From the NCBI RefSeq assembly GCF_003434305.1, contig NZ_QKKX01000044.1, positions 1-64,000 of the forward strand: DNA of 64,000 nt, written 5' to 3'. Origin of the DNA: Micromonospora sp. MW-13 (lineage in GTDB: Bacteria; Actinomycetota; Actinomycetes; Mycobacteriales; Micromonosporaceae). Each line of letters starts with the position of its first letter. Within the stretch, counting starts at the first letter, position 1. The position numbers were made by a program, and so were the translations under genes. The notes beneath the pieces were generated by a model, which worked only from the letters and a program-made list of their open reading frames with translations, had not been told where the DNA came from and searched no databases. Below are positions 8,862 to 17,673 of this stretch, piece by piece.

Positions 8862-9211
8862 GTGCACCAGCCTACGCCCGGAACCGGGCCCACCAGCGGG
8901 TACGCGCCGTGGACCGGCCGCTCGTGTGGCGCGCCACAGCTCTGGATCCGCTGCGGCCGGACCTGCCATGATGCCGCCCGTGCCAGTGCACCCTGCTGGG
9001 GATGGGGCTCGGCGCCGCCACCGCCGTCCTCGCCGGCTGCCGCGACGTCGGCCAGGCCGGGCAACCGACGTCCGGGCCGAGCACCGGGGCGCCCCGGGCG
9101 GGGCGGGCGGCCACCGGGGCGCCGACGCCGACCACCGGCCCGTCCGGGTCGCGGTCGCCGACGTCCTCGGCAACCCCGTCAAGCGCTGAGCCACCCGGTC
9201 CGGCGGGCCGG

Positions 9212-9901
9212 CTACGCCGGGACCGGCCGGATGACGGTGAACACCGCGCCCGCCGGGTCGGCGAGCGCGGCGACCCGGCCGGTCGGGACGTCGCGCGGCG
9301 GCACCAGCAGCCGGCCGCCGAGCCGACCGGCCTGCGCGGCCACGCCGTCGGGGTCGGCCACGGCGAGGTACACCATCCAGCCGGTGGGCAGCAGGGTGTC
9401 CAGCGGCGGGGGCAGCAGCAGCCGGCCGGCAACCGGCCGGCCCGCGGCGGACAGCAGGACGTAGGAGCCGTCGGGGGCGCCGGGCGGCACGCTGGCGCGC
9501 AGCCCCAGCGCGTCGGCGTGGAACCGGTCGGCGGCGTCGGGGGCGGTCGTCATGTACTCGTACCAGCAGGGCCGCCCGGGACCGGGGGCGACGACGGGCG
9601 CGCCGGCCCGGACGCGGAAGGACCCGCCGAGCGGGTCGTGCACGTCGTCGCCGTCGAGACGCGCCCCGGCCCGCGCCGCCGCGGCGCTCACGGCCCCGGA
9701 GTCGTCCACGGCGAAGACGGTCCACCAGCGCGCCGGCGCGCCGCCGGAACGCAGCTCGGCGGCGGGCACCCCGTCCGCGAACGCGGTGCTGCCGGCGTAC
9801 GTCCAGCCGAGCAGGTCGGCGTAGAAGGCGCGGGAGGCGTCGAGGTCGGCGGTGACGAGCTCGACACCCCCGGGTACCGCCGGGGTGGGGGTTGTGTGCA
9901 C
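9212..9901 (-). CDS. VOC (glyoxalase/bleomycin-resistance fold) protein, two domains
   Basis: A 229-residue protein made of two vicinal-oxygen-chelate modules. The first starts at GGVELVTADLDASRAFYADLLGW; the second has CWYEYMTTAPDAADRFHADALGL and ends with ADPAGAVFTVIRPV. This two-module arrangement is common in actinobacterial VOC proteins of unknown substrate. The GTG start was chosen because GGAG lies about 7 bp upstream. The first His/Glu metal ligands of true glyoxalases are not obvious (VELVTAD has Glu but no His), so catalytic activity is uncertain. It lies 31 bp downstream of the GGDEF-EAL gene on the same strand and may be co-transcribed. Confidence 0.8.
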   Translation of the reverse strand: MHTTPTPAVPGGVELVTADLDASRAFYADLLGWTYAGSTAFADGVPAAELRSGGAPARWWTVFAVDDSGAVSAAAARAGARLDGDDVHDPLGGSFRVRAGAPVVAPGPGRPCWYEYMTTAPDAADRFHADALGLRASVPPGAPDGSYVLLSAAGRPVAGRLLLPPPLDTLLPTGWMVYLAVADPDGVAAQAGRLGGRLLVPPRDVPTGRVAALADPAGAVFTVIRPVPA

Positions 9902-9932
9902 CTGAATCTCCAGAGGGGACGGCGGGTCGGTG

Positions 9933-11936
9933 TCAGGAGGATGTACCACGGCGTCGACCGGGTGCGCAGACCTGCCCGTCGTCGCGGACCGAGCCGAGCA
10001 GGATGTCCAACGGGACCGGGCGTCCCAGGTGGAAGCCCTGGCCGGCGTCGACGCCCAGCCGGCGCAGCGCGGGCACCAGCGGTTCCCGGTCGACCGACTC
10101 GGCGACGGTGTGCATGCCCAGCCCGTGCGCGGCGCGGACGACGGCGTCGATGAGGACCGGGTCGGCCCCGCCCTGGTCGGCCTGGCGGACGAAGTCACCA
10201 GCGATCTTGACGGTGCTGAACGGCAGGTGCTTGAGGTAGGCGAACGAGCCGAATCCGGCGCCGAAGTCGTCCAGGCTCAACCGGCAGCCGGCGTCGCGCA
10301 GCGTACGGGCCAGGTTGCGGACCGCCGCCACGTTGGTGATCGCGGCCGTCTCGGTGACCTCCAGGCCCAGCCGGCGGGCATCGACGCCGGCCGCGCGCAG
10401 CCGCCCCACCACCCAGTCGCCGAAGCCCGGCAACTCCATCGAGCGGGCGGAGATGTTGACGTCGAAGCACATTCCGGCCGCCGCGGCCGACGGTTCGGCC
10501 AGCGCCGACGTGGCGGTGCCCACCACCCACCGGTCGAGCTCGCCGATCAGGTCGTCGCGCTCCACCGTGGGCAGGAAGCCGGCCGGGGGCAACGGCGGCT
10601 GCCGGCCGTCGCGCAGCCGGATGAGCAGCTCGTGGCTGACCACCTCGCCGGTCAGCAGGTCGACGATCGGCTGGGCGTCGAGTTGCATCCGGTGCTCGTC
10701 GAGGGCGGTGCGGACCCGGGTCACCACGTTGACCCGCTGCACCGCGTGCCGGTACTGCTCCGGGAGGTACAGCCGGGCCCGGTTGCGGCCGGCGTTCTTC
10801 GCCTCGTACAGCGCGAGGTCGGCATGGGCGAGCACCACGTCCCGGGTGTCGCCGGGCTGCAGCGAGGCGGCCCCGATGCTCAGGGTGACCCGCAGCCCGG
10901 CGTCGGTCAGCGGCACCGGGGTACCCACGGCGGCGTTGCACAGCCCCTCGGCGACGGCGAGGGCGTCACCGGCCGAGGCGTCGGGCAGCACGACCGCGAA
11001 CTCGTCGCCGCCCAACCTGCCGAGCACCGTGCCGGGCGGCAGGTGGCGGGCGAGCAGGCGAGCCAGCACCCGCAGCACGTCGTCGCCCACGCCGTGCCCG
11101 TGCACGTCGTTGATGTCCTTGAAGTTGTCGATGTCGATCAGCAGCAACGCGCCGGACGGCTCACCGCCCGCCACCAGCAGGTCGTCGAGGCGGGCGAGCA
11201 GGGCGCGCCGGTTCGGCAGGTCGGTCAGCGGGTCGCGCTCGGCCAGCCGGGTCAGCTCCTCCTGGGCCCGGCGCATCTCGGTGATGTCGTGGGCGGTGCC
11301 CAGGACCCGCGCCGGCGCGCCGGCGCCGTCGGTGAAGACCTCGCCGTAGCACTCGAAGACGCGCAGCGTATCGCGGTCCGCGAGGTACATGCGGTGGGTG
11401 TACGAGAACGGCCCCCCGGTACGCAGCGCCGTCTCCAGGGTCCGCTCGATCAGGGCGACGTCGTCGGGATGCAGCAGCTCGCGGTACGACGGGTAGTCCA
11501 GGGCGGTGCCCGGCGGGAAGCCGAACATCTGCAGCAGCACGTCGGACCAGACGACCGCGCCGGTCGCCACGTCCCACTCCCAGGTGCCCACCTTGGCGAG
11601 CTGCTCGATGTGGGCCAGGCGCCAGCGGTGGTTGCGCCCCTGTTCGCGCTCCTGGCGCTCGACGGTGACGTCGCGCACCTCGTACAGGCGCAGGCACTGC
11701 CCGTCGTGGTCCATGCCGTGGCAGCGCACCTGGAGCCAGCGGGCGGGGCCGGCCGCATCGGGCCAGGGGGACTCGACGGCCGGGCCGCCCGGCTCCACCT
11801 TGGTCACCGGCAGGTCCTCCGGCCGGATCCCCAACCGCCGCGCGGCCTCGTTCGACCACAGGCACCGGCCGTCGGGGCCGAGGACCATCAGGGCGGTCGA
11901 GGCGGCGTCGGCGGCGGCGGCGGGCAGAGTCCTCAC
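9933..11936 (-). CDS. PAS-GGDEF-EAL cyclic-di-GMP signalling protein
   Basis: About 667 residues. Two PAS modules come first; the second has the WEWDVATGAVVWSD and LHPDDV features of a PAS_3 fold. A GGDEF domain with an intact GRLGGDEF active-site loop follows, then a C-terminal EAL domain. The I-site RxxD before GGDEF is absent (PPGT in its place), so product feedback should be weak. The EAL domain starts with HELLIRL rather than EAL but keeps the expected ligands: VNIS, LEVTET, LDDFGAG, VKI and AESVD. Both synthesis and breakdown of c-di-GMP are thus possible. No membrane segment is seen, so it is cytoplasmic. The GTG start is uncertain because the frame continues upstream in low-complexity sequence. 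Confidence 0.87.
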   Translation of the reverse strand: MRTLPAAAADAASTALMVLGPDGRCLWSNEAARRLGIRPEDLPVTKVEPGGPAVESPWPDAAGPARWLQVRCHGMDHDGQCLRLYEVRDVTVERQEREQGRNHRWRLAHIEQLAKVGTWEWDVATGAVVWSDVLLQMFGFPPGTALDYPSYRELLHPDDVALIERTLETALRTGGPFSYTHRMYLADRDTLRVFECYGEVFTDGAGAPARVLGTAHDITEMRRAQEELTRLAERDPLTDLPNRRALLARLDDLLVAGGEPSGALLLIDIDNFKDINDVHGHGVGDDVLRVLARLLARHLPPGTVLGRLGGDEFAVVLPDASAGDALAVAEGLCNAAVGTPVPLTDAGLRVTLSIGAASLQPGDTRDVVLAHADLALYEAKNAGRNRARLYLPEQYRHAVQRVNVVTRVRTALDEHRMQLDAQPIVDLLTGEVVSHELLIRLRDGRQPPLPPAGFLPTVERDDLIGELDRWVVGTATSALAEPSAAAAGMCFDVNISARSMELPGFGDWVVGRLRAAGVDARRLGLEVTETAAITNVAAVRNLARTLRDAGCRLSLDDFGAGFGSFAYLKHLPFSTVKIAGDFVRQADQGGADPVLIDAVVRAAHGLGMHTVAESVDREPLVPALRRLGVDAGQGFHLGRPVPLDILLGSVRDDGQVCAPGRRRGTSS

Positions 11937-12504
11937 CTGGTGGCCACCCCATCCCCTTGACGCGTCACGGCATCCGGACGGCACCGGCACACGGTGATCC
12001 GGCCGCGACGCGGAGTCTACCCAGGGGCGCGACCGCGGTGCTCGCCGCGCTCGCGCCCGACCGGTGCGTACGCGCCGCGTCACGCGGACTGCGGCGCGCG
12101 GCACCGGCACCACCAGGTCGGACGGGCCCGGTGGTCAGTCGATCGGGACTTCGGTCAGCCTCTTGTCTCTCGATGGTCCGTCTGCTCTGTCGCGGTTCGG
12201 TCGTGCTCGGGGAAGCCGGGCGGTCGGTCGTGCTCGGGGAGACCGGGCGCCGGCGGGCGGGGCCGGCGGGTGGGACACGTCAGTGGGCGCTGGCCGGCCT
12301 CCGGCCGGCTCGCCCGCCCGCGCCGCCGGTTCCCGCCGCCCGCCTCGCGCCACCCCCGCAGCCCCGGCCCGCCCCACGCGACGGGCCGGCGGCTCGCGTC
12401 CCGCCCGGCGACCCGGCGGGCCGGGGCATCCCGCGCCGACTGACTGGTCAGGCAGGGAGCCCCCTGCGCGAAGGTGCCCGACCGGCATCGGCTAGGAACA
12501 TCAC
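11937..12504. other. Intergenic region between divergent genes, no gene seen
   Basis: This stretch separates the GGDEF-EAL gene and the methyltransferase fusion gene. The frames across it are Arg/Pro/Ala-rich and look like GC-driven shadows. Two imperfect 26-bp tandem copies built on TCGGTCGTGCTCGGGGA (12197-12222 and 12224-12249) are the only visible structure. AGGA at 12495-12498 is a possible ribosome-binding site for the gene at 12505. Confidence 0.5.
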
Positions 12505-14037
12505 ATGCCGCGCTACCTGCTCTTTCCCGGCCGCCACCATCTGTTGACCCGCTTCCAGGCGGAGTACCTGCGCCAGCTCGCCGGCAACGGCAACGGCGAC
12601 GGCGACGGGGCCACCGTGGTCTGGGCGGTCACCTCGGCCAACCACGAGAACACCCGGCGCAACCCGGTCCCCTACCACCGCCGGGAGGCGGCGATCGAGC
12701 GGTTCAGCGTCCTCGCCGGGCTCCGCTCGGTGGTCGTCCCGGTCTTCGACACCGCCGTGACGGACCGGTTCGCCGAGGTGACCCTGAAGAACGTGGCGGC
12801 GGCCACCGGCCTGGAGCTGACCCCGGCGGACACGATGGTCGCCTGCTCCACCCCGGAGGTGGCCGCGATGTACGAACGGCTCGGCTTCCCCATCGCCGGG
12901 GTGGAGGCCGACGTCGCGCCGGCACCCGCCCGGCCGTGGGACGTGCTCCTGCGGCTGGCCGACGGCGACCCGTCGTGGCGGGACCTCGCCCACCCCGCGA
13001 CGATCGACGTGTACGCCCGCTACCGCCTCGACGACCTGGTGCGGGCGGTGGTCAACGACCCCGTCGTCGGCGACGAGGGCGGCCTGACCCCCACCCGCGA
13101 CTACCGGACGTACGCCGAGGCGTTCGCCGACGCCGCGCAGCGCAAGTGGGCGGCGGTGCGCGAGCGCGTCCGGCCGGGGCGGATCGTCGACATCGGCTGC
13201 GGCGCCGGCGCCGTGCTGGAGCTGGCCGACCGGGAGCCGGCCCTGCGGGAGAGCGACCTGATCGGCGTCGAGGTGGCCCGGCACCTGTTCGAGGAGTGCG
13301 TGCACAAGAAGGCACAGGGCTTCTTCACCAACCCCAACGTCTTCTTCTACCGCCGCAACGTGCTCGGCGGGGCGGTGTTCGCGCCACGCTCGGTGGACAC
13401 CACGATGACCTTCGCGCTGACCCACGAGATCTGGTCGTACGGCGACAGGATGGCCTCGCTGCGCCGGTTCGTGCAGGCCATCTACGACCACACCGTGCCC
13501 GGCGGGGTGTGGATCAACAGCGACGTGTGCGGGCCGGACGGCCAGGACCGGACGGTGCGACTGCGCCTGGCGACGGCGGACGGCACGAACCCGGCCCGGC
13601 CGCGCACCGACCTGGCGTCCCTGCCGCCGGCGGAGGCGGCGGCCCACGTCGCCGGGCTGTCGACGCGGGCCCGGCTGGACCAGTTCGCGGTCGACTGGCG
13701 GTTCCCGTTCGCGTACCGGCCGGTGGCGGAGCCGGCCGGGGCGGTGGTGGAACTGACGCTGGGCGCGGCGATGGACTTCCTGACCCGCAAGGACTACACC
13801 GACAACTGGCTGTCGGAGACCCAGGAGCAGTTCTGCGGCCTGGAGTACGCCGACTGGAAGGCGCTGCTGGCCGACGTCGGCTTCGAGGTCGACCCCGCCA
13901 GCGGGCCGTACCGCAACGACTGGATCGCCACCAACCGCCTCGACCCGGCCGCCGCCCTGTCCACCCCGGACGGCCAGCCGCTGGACTGGCCGGTCACCCA
14001 CGTCCTCCTGGTCGCCCGCCGCCCGGTCAACACCTGA
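12505..14037 (+). CDS. Nucleotidyltransferase-like domain fused to SAM-dependent methyltransferase
   Basis: A 510-residue protein. The first ~150 residues open with YLLFPGRHHLLTRFQ, and TSANHENTRRNPVPYHRREA follows; this resembles the N-terminus of NMN/nicotinate-nucleotide adenylyltransferases (phosphate-binding G(R/T)F.P.H.GH region, then the S...T..NP....R motif), though the second His motif is weak. From about residue 210 a class I methyltransferase starts, with SAM motif I RIVDIGCGAGAVLELAD and FALTHEIWSYGDR further on. The C-terminal part (VFEVDPASGPYRN region) looks like a substrate cap. Whether the first domain still transfers nucleotides is unknown. It converges on the OleA/C/D-like operon and could be a tailoring enzyme for it, but this is conjecture. 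Confidence 0.65.
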   Translation: MPRYLLFPGRHHLLTRFQAEYLRQLAGNGNGDGDGATVVWAVTSANHENTRRNPVPYHRREAAIERFSVLAGLRSVVVPVFDTAVTDRFAEVTLKNVAAATGLELTPADTMVACSTPEVAAMYERLGFPIAGVEADVAPAPARPWDVLLRLADGDPSWRDLAHPATIDVYARYRLDDLVRAVVNDPVVGDEGGLTPTRDYRTYAEAFADAAQRKWAAVRERVRPGRIVDIGCGAGAVLELADREPALRESDLIGVEVARHLFEECVHKKAQGFFTNPNVFFYRRNVLGGAVFAPRSVDTTMTFALTHEIWSYGDRMASLRRFVQAIYDHTVPGGVWINSDVCGPDGQDRTVRLRLATADGTNPARPRTDLASLPPAEAAAHVAGLSTRARLDQFAVDWRFPFAYRPVAEPAGAVVELTLGAAMDFLTRKDYTDNWLSETQEQFCGLEYADWKALLADVGFEVDPASGPYRNDWIATNRLDPAAALSTPDGQPLDWPVTHVLLVARRPVNT

Positions 14038-14038
14038 C

Positions 14039-14072
14039 CCGGCCGGCCACCCGGCGATCCCGGGCCGGCCGG
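14039..14072. terminator. Hairpin between convergent genes
   Basis: A 10-bp perfect inverted repeat (14039-14048 with 14063-14072) made of CCGG blocks lies between the methyltransferase stop and the stop of the OleD-like gene. It is a likely bidirectional terminator. Confidence 0.5.
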
Positions 14073-14081
14073 TGCGGCGGA

Positions 14082-15017
14082 TCACCCGGCCTGGCCCGGC
14101 TGCTCCCCGCCCAGCCTGGCCAGGTGGTCGGCGAGGGTCCGGCGCGGCCGGTAGCCGCGCGCGCGGGCCCGGCTGATGTCGAGCACCATGTCCCGGGCGA
14201 GCTGGTCGACGGCGTACCCGGTCAGCACCGGCGCGCGGCGGGTCAGCCGCGACCACGTGGTCGCGGCCGTGGCGGCGGCGCCGGCCAGCCCCACCGGCAG
14301 GTGCGCGAGCCGCGCCGGGGCGCCCGTCGCGGCGAGCACCCCGCGCAGCACGGCGTCGCGCGAGTACGGCCGGGCGTCGGCGACGTTGTACGGGCCGGCC
14401 GGCCACCCGGGCGCCGCCAGGACGGCGTCCACCAGGTTCTCCACCGCGGTGAGGCTGAGCCGGACGTCCGGGCCGGGCACCGGCAGCCACCCAGCCCGGC
14501 GCGCCCGCAGCAGCCGGGGCAGCAGGTGCGGGTCGCCGGGCCCGTACACGGCGCGGGGGCGCAGCACGACGGCCCCGGCCGCCAACGCGAGCCGCTCCCC
14601 GGCGGCCTTGGTGCGCCCGTACGCGGAGAGCTGCCCGTCGACCGGGTGGTCCTCGGTGACCAGGGCCGCTCCCCCGGGCCGGTAGACGCTGGCGCTGCTC
14701 ACCCAGACCAGCGGCCGGCTGCCGGCGGCGTCGAGCAGCCGGGCGGTGCCGTCGATGTTGACCGCCCGGTAGGCGCGCTCGGCCGCCCGGCCGGGGACCG
14801 GGTCGCCGACCGCCGCGGCGAGGTGGACGACCAGGTCGGCGCCGGCGAGGTCGGGTAGGTCCCGGGTGGCGTCCCACGGCACGTGCCGGCCGACCGGCCC
14901 GGGTCGCCGGCCGAGGCAGCGCACCCGGGCCCCGGCGGCCGCGGCGGCCCGGGCCACGGCGGCGCCGCAGAAGCCGCTCGCGCCGGTGACCACCACCTCG
15001 GCGCCGGTGAGGTTCAC
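14082..15017 (-). CDS. OleD-like NAD(P)-dependent epimerase/reductase
   Basis: A 311-residue extended short-chain dehydrogenase. The N-terminal Rossmann motif is VVVTGASGFCGAAV; VSSASVY supplies the Ser and SAYGRTKAAGE the YxxxK catalytic pair. The C-terminal half (YNVADARPYSRDAVL, then GYRPRRTLADHL) is typical of the 3-beta-hydroxysteroid dehydrogenase/OleD group. OleD reduces the 2-alkyl-3-keto acid made by OleA to the 2-alkyl-3-hydroxy acid. That role fits its position as the last gene of an operon containing OleA- and OleC-like genes. Its GTG start overlaps the P450 stop by 4 bp (15014-15017). A sugar or other lipid substrate cannot be excluded. Confidence 0.72.
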   Translation of the reverse strand: MNLTGAEVVVTGASGFCGAAVARAAAAAGARVRCLGRRPGPVGRHVPWDATRDLPDLAGADLVVHLAAAVGDPVPGRAAERAYRAVNIDGTARLLDAAGSRPLVWVSSASVYRPGGAALVTEDHPVDGQLSAYGRTKAAGERLALAAGAVVLRPRAVYGPGDPHLLPRLLRARRAGWLPVPGPDVRLSLTAVENLVDAVLAAPGWPAGPYNVADARPYSRDAVLRGVLAATGAPARLAHLPVGLAGAAATAATTWSRLTRRAPVLTGYAVDQLARDMVLDISRARARGYRPRRTLADHLARLGGEQPGQAG

Positions 15018-16156
15018 CGGCCGGCCCTGACCACCAGGTGCGCCCAGCCGGGCAGCGCCGCCTGCCCGTCGGCGCGGGCCCGCACCACGACCGGCCGGTG
15101 CGGCGCCAGGGCGGCGAGGGTGTCGGCGAGTTGCGCGCGGGCCAGCCGGGCGCCCGGGCAGGAGTGCGGGCCCGCGCCGAAGACCAGCCGGGCGGTCCGG
15201 GCCGGCGCCGGTGCGGCGCAGTCCGGCCCGCCCCGGTGCGCCCCGGCGGCGTGCCGGGCGACCAGCAGCAGCCGGTCCCCGGCCCGGACCGGGCAGCCGG
15301 CCACCGTGGCGGTCCCGGCGGCGACCCGGGGCAGCACCGGGCTCGGCGCGGTGACCCGCAGCAGCTCGTCGACCAGGACGTCCCGGGTACCGGCCGCGTC
15401 GGCCCGGTCCCACAGCCGGTCGTCGGCGCACCAGGCGACCGCCCGCGGGATGCCGGACACGGTGGTGTTGACCGCGGCGAGCGCCAGCATGCCGGCCAGG
15501 CCGGCACGCTCCGGCGGCAGGTCGAGCAGCTCGGCCAGGTCGGCGACGGCCCGGCGGGCGGCGCGGGCCCGGCCGGGTGGGCGCGGGCCGGGGAGCTGCT
15601 CGGCGGCGGTCGTGGCGGCGGCGTGGCGGGCCGCCGCGGCCAGCGCGACCGGGTCGGCGGCCACCCCGAGCAGCGCCGCCGTGGTGGCGCCGGCCAGTTC
15701 GGCGACCACCGGCACCAGGTCCACCGGTTCGCCGGCGCCCAGCGGGGCCAGCCGCCGCCGCAGCACCGCCGTCCAGACCGGACGCAACCGGGCCACCCCG
15801 GCGGGGCCGAGGCCGTCGGTGAGGGCGCGGCGGGCCTGCCGGTGCTCGGGGCCCTGCTGGTCGAACAGGAGCCCGTCGGTGCCGAGCCGGTGGGCGGTGC
15901 CGCCGACGGTGCCGGCGGCGGCCCGGTCCAGGGGGGCCCGGGTGAGCGCGTCGAGATAGCCGTCCGGGTCGTGCACCACCAGCGTCCGCCCCAGCCGCAC
16001 CGCCGGCCAGCGTCGGGTGGCGGCGAGCAGGGTGAACAGCACCGGGTACCGCCGCAGGTAGACCCGACGGTCCCGGCGTCGTCCCCGGCTCGGCGCCGGG
16101 CTCCGCCGGCCCGCGTCGCCGCCCCCGGTGCGGCCTGAGGTCGGCTGGTCAGCCAC
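15014..16156 (-). CDS. Cytochrome P450
   Basis: A 380-residue bacterial P450. The heme loop is intact (FGAGPHSCPGARLA, Cys as thiolate ligand), as is the K-helix ExxR (DELLRV). The I-helix, usually (A/G)GxxT, reads AAVNTTVSG, an uncommon but functional-looking variant that may mark an atypical oxygen-activation site. The GTG start gives VADQPTSGR and overlaps the ligase stop by 8 bp; frames further upstream are Pro/Arg-rich shadow. As a member of the KAS III/AMP-ligase/reductase operon it is expected to hydroxylate or otherwise tailor the fatty-acyl product. Ferredoxin partners are not in the window. Confidence 0.88.
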   Translation of the reverse strand: MADQPTSGRTGGGDAGRRSPAPSRGRRRDRRVYLRRYPVLFTLLAATRRWPAVRLGRTLVVHDPDGYLDALTRAPLDRAAAGTVGGTAHRLGTDGLLFDQQGPEHRQARRALTDGLGPAGVARLRPVWTAVLRRRLAPLGAGEPVDLVPVVAELAGATTAALLGVAADPVALAAAARHAAATTAAEQLPGPRPPGRARAARRAVADLAELLDLPPERAGLAGMLALAAVNTTVSGIPRAVAWCADDRLWDRADAAGTRDVLVDELLRVTAPSPVLPRVAAGTATVAGCPVRAGDRLLLVARHAAGAHRGGPDCAAPAPARTARLVFGAGPHSCPGARLARAQLADTLAALAPHRPVVVRARADGQAALPGWAHLVVRAGR

Positions 16157-17639
16157 GGGGGCCACCGCCCGCCGGGGCGCGCCGGCCGGTCGCGGCGGCG
16201 GCGAGGGTGGCTGCGGCGGCCCGGTCCGGCTTGCGGGAGCGGCCGGTGGTGGGCACCGGGGCGAAGACCAGCGAGTCGGGCCGGGCGGCACCCATTCCCG
16301 CCACGACCGGGTCGAGGGCCCGGCGCAGCCGCCGCGGGTCGGCGCCCGGCTCGGGCTCGACGACGGCGACGAGCCGTTCGTCGCCGTCGTCGGCCGGCAC
16401 GCCGACCAGCACCGCCAGGTTGACCCCGGGGACGTGCAGGGCGGGCTCGTACAGGCCGGGGTAGATGTTCTCCGCGCCGCGCAGGATCATGTCCTTGCTC
16501 CGCCCGCCGAGGACGACCCGGCCGCCGTCGACCCGGGCGATGTCGCCGGTGTCCACCCAGTCGTGCGGGGCCTCACCCAGGTAGCGGTGCGCCTGGCCGG
16601 GGCCGGCGAGCAGCAGCCGCCCGTCCGGCTCGACCCGGGTCCGCACTCCCGGCAGCGGCGCCCCGACCAGGTCCCCCTCGCCGGTGAAGGCGGCCTTCTC
16701 GCCCGCCTCGACGGCGGCGGCCGGGAAGAGTTCGGTCAGCGCGTACACCCCCCACGCCTGCTCGGCGCCGGCCCGCCGGACCCGGTCGAGCAGGGCGGCG
16801 CTCACCGGCGCCGAGCCGCTGTAGAACCGGCCGGACAGCCGGGGCCGCCGGGCCAGCAGCGCCCGGAGCTGGGGCGGGGTGAGGTAGCTGGCCTGCGGAC
16901 GCAGCCGGGCCACCTGCCGGGCGAGCAGCCGGGGTGACCGGGCCGGCAGGGCGACGGGGGCGCCGCTGGCCAGGGCGGGCACCAGGACGAAGAACATGCC
17001 GCCGAGCACCGGCTCGTCGGGTCGCGGCCGGACCAGGCCGGCGACGGCGCGCATCCCGGCGTCCAGCCCGGCCCGCCGGTGGACCACCGCCCGGGGGCTG
17101 CTGGTCGTGCCCGAGGTGAAGATGACGACGGCGTCGCCGTCCTGCCCGGTGTGGTCCGGCACCGGCCCCGACCGGGGGCGCAGCGCCGGGGCGCAGCCGG
17201 GCAGCCGACCGCCCACGGTACGCACCGGCCCCAGCTCGGCCAGCCGGGGCAGGGCCAGCCGGGCCCGGCCGGCCAGCGGACGCGCCCACCCGGCGACCGC
17301 CTGCGCCGCCGCGTCGGCGACGACGAGGGCGGGCCGGGCCAGGGCCAGCCGCGCGGTGAGCACCTCCGGGCCGGCGCTGGGGTCGAGCACCGCCACCCGC
17401 AGCCCGAGCCGGTGCGCGGCGAGCAGGACCGACAGCGCCCGGGGGCCGGGACGGACCGCCACCCCGAGGGTGTCCCCGGCGGTCAGCCCGTGGTGGTGCA
17501 GGGCGGCGGCGTACCCGTCGGCCAGGTCGGCCAGCTCGCCGCGGGTGGCGCGGACGCGGGGCCGGCCGGACCGGGCCGCGGTGAGCACCGCCGGTCGGTC
17601 CGGGTGGCGGCGCAGCGCGGTGGCCAGTTCGTCGAGCAT
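16149..17639 (-). CDS. OleC-like AMP-dependent acyl ligase
   Basis: A 496-residue member of the ANL superfamily. Visible motifs are IFTSGTTSSPR (P-loop), YALTELFPAA (A5), DWVDTGDIAR (A7) and GGRSKDMILRGAENIYPGLYE (A8). Near the C-terminus TTGRSRKPDR holds the possible catalytic Lys region. The NIYPGLYE form and the gene neighbours resemble OleC, which activates 2-alkyl-3-hydroxy acids as acyl-AMP and closes a beta-lactone. An ordinary fatty acyl-AMP or CoA ligase is the main alternative. The ATG start follows AGGAGA. It overlaps the P450 start by 8 bp and is separated from the GT2 stop by 34 bp. Confidence 0.8.
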   Translation of the reverse strand: MLDELATALRRHPDRPAVLTAARSGRPRVRATRGELADLADGYAAALHHHGLTAGDTLGVAVRPGPRALSVLLAAHRLGLRVAVLDPSAGPEVLTARLALARPALVVADAAAQAVAGWARPLAGRARLALPRLAELGPVRTVGGRLPGCAPALRPRSGPVPDHTGQDGDAVVIFTSGTTSSPRAVVHRRAGLDAGMRAVAGLVRPRPDEPVLGGMFFVLVPALASGAPVALPARSPRLLARQVARLRPQASYLTPPQLRALLARRPRLSGRFYSGSAPVSAALLDRVRRAGAEQAWGVYALTELFPAAAVEAGEKAAFTGEGDLVGAPLPGVRTRVEPDGRLLLAGPGQAHRYLGEAPHDWVDTGDIARVDGGRVVLGGRSKDMILRGAENIYPGLYEPALHVPGVNLAVLVGVPADDGDERLVAVVEPEPGADPRRLRRALDPVVAGMGAARPDSLVFAPVPTTGRSRKPDRAAAATLAAAATGRRAPAGGGPRG

Positions 17640-17673
17640 CGGGGAATCGCTCTCCTGGTGGCAGGGGTGACGG

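Noticed and set aside
8998..9190. Plus-strand frame reading LLGMGLGAATAVLAGC, like a lipoprotein signal
   Set aside because: There is no start codon or ribosome-binding site before it, the frame runs on into the glyoxalase-fold gene on the other strand, and the following sequence is Pro/Ser/Thr-rich low complexity. It may be an accident of GC-rich sequence or a very decayed lipoprotein.
12197..12249. Possible CRISPR-like or iteron repeat
   Set aside because: Only two imperfect 26-bp copies with no spacer; best seen as a small tandem duplication.
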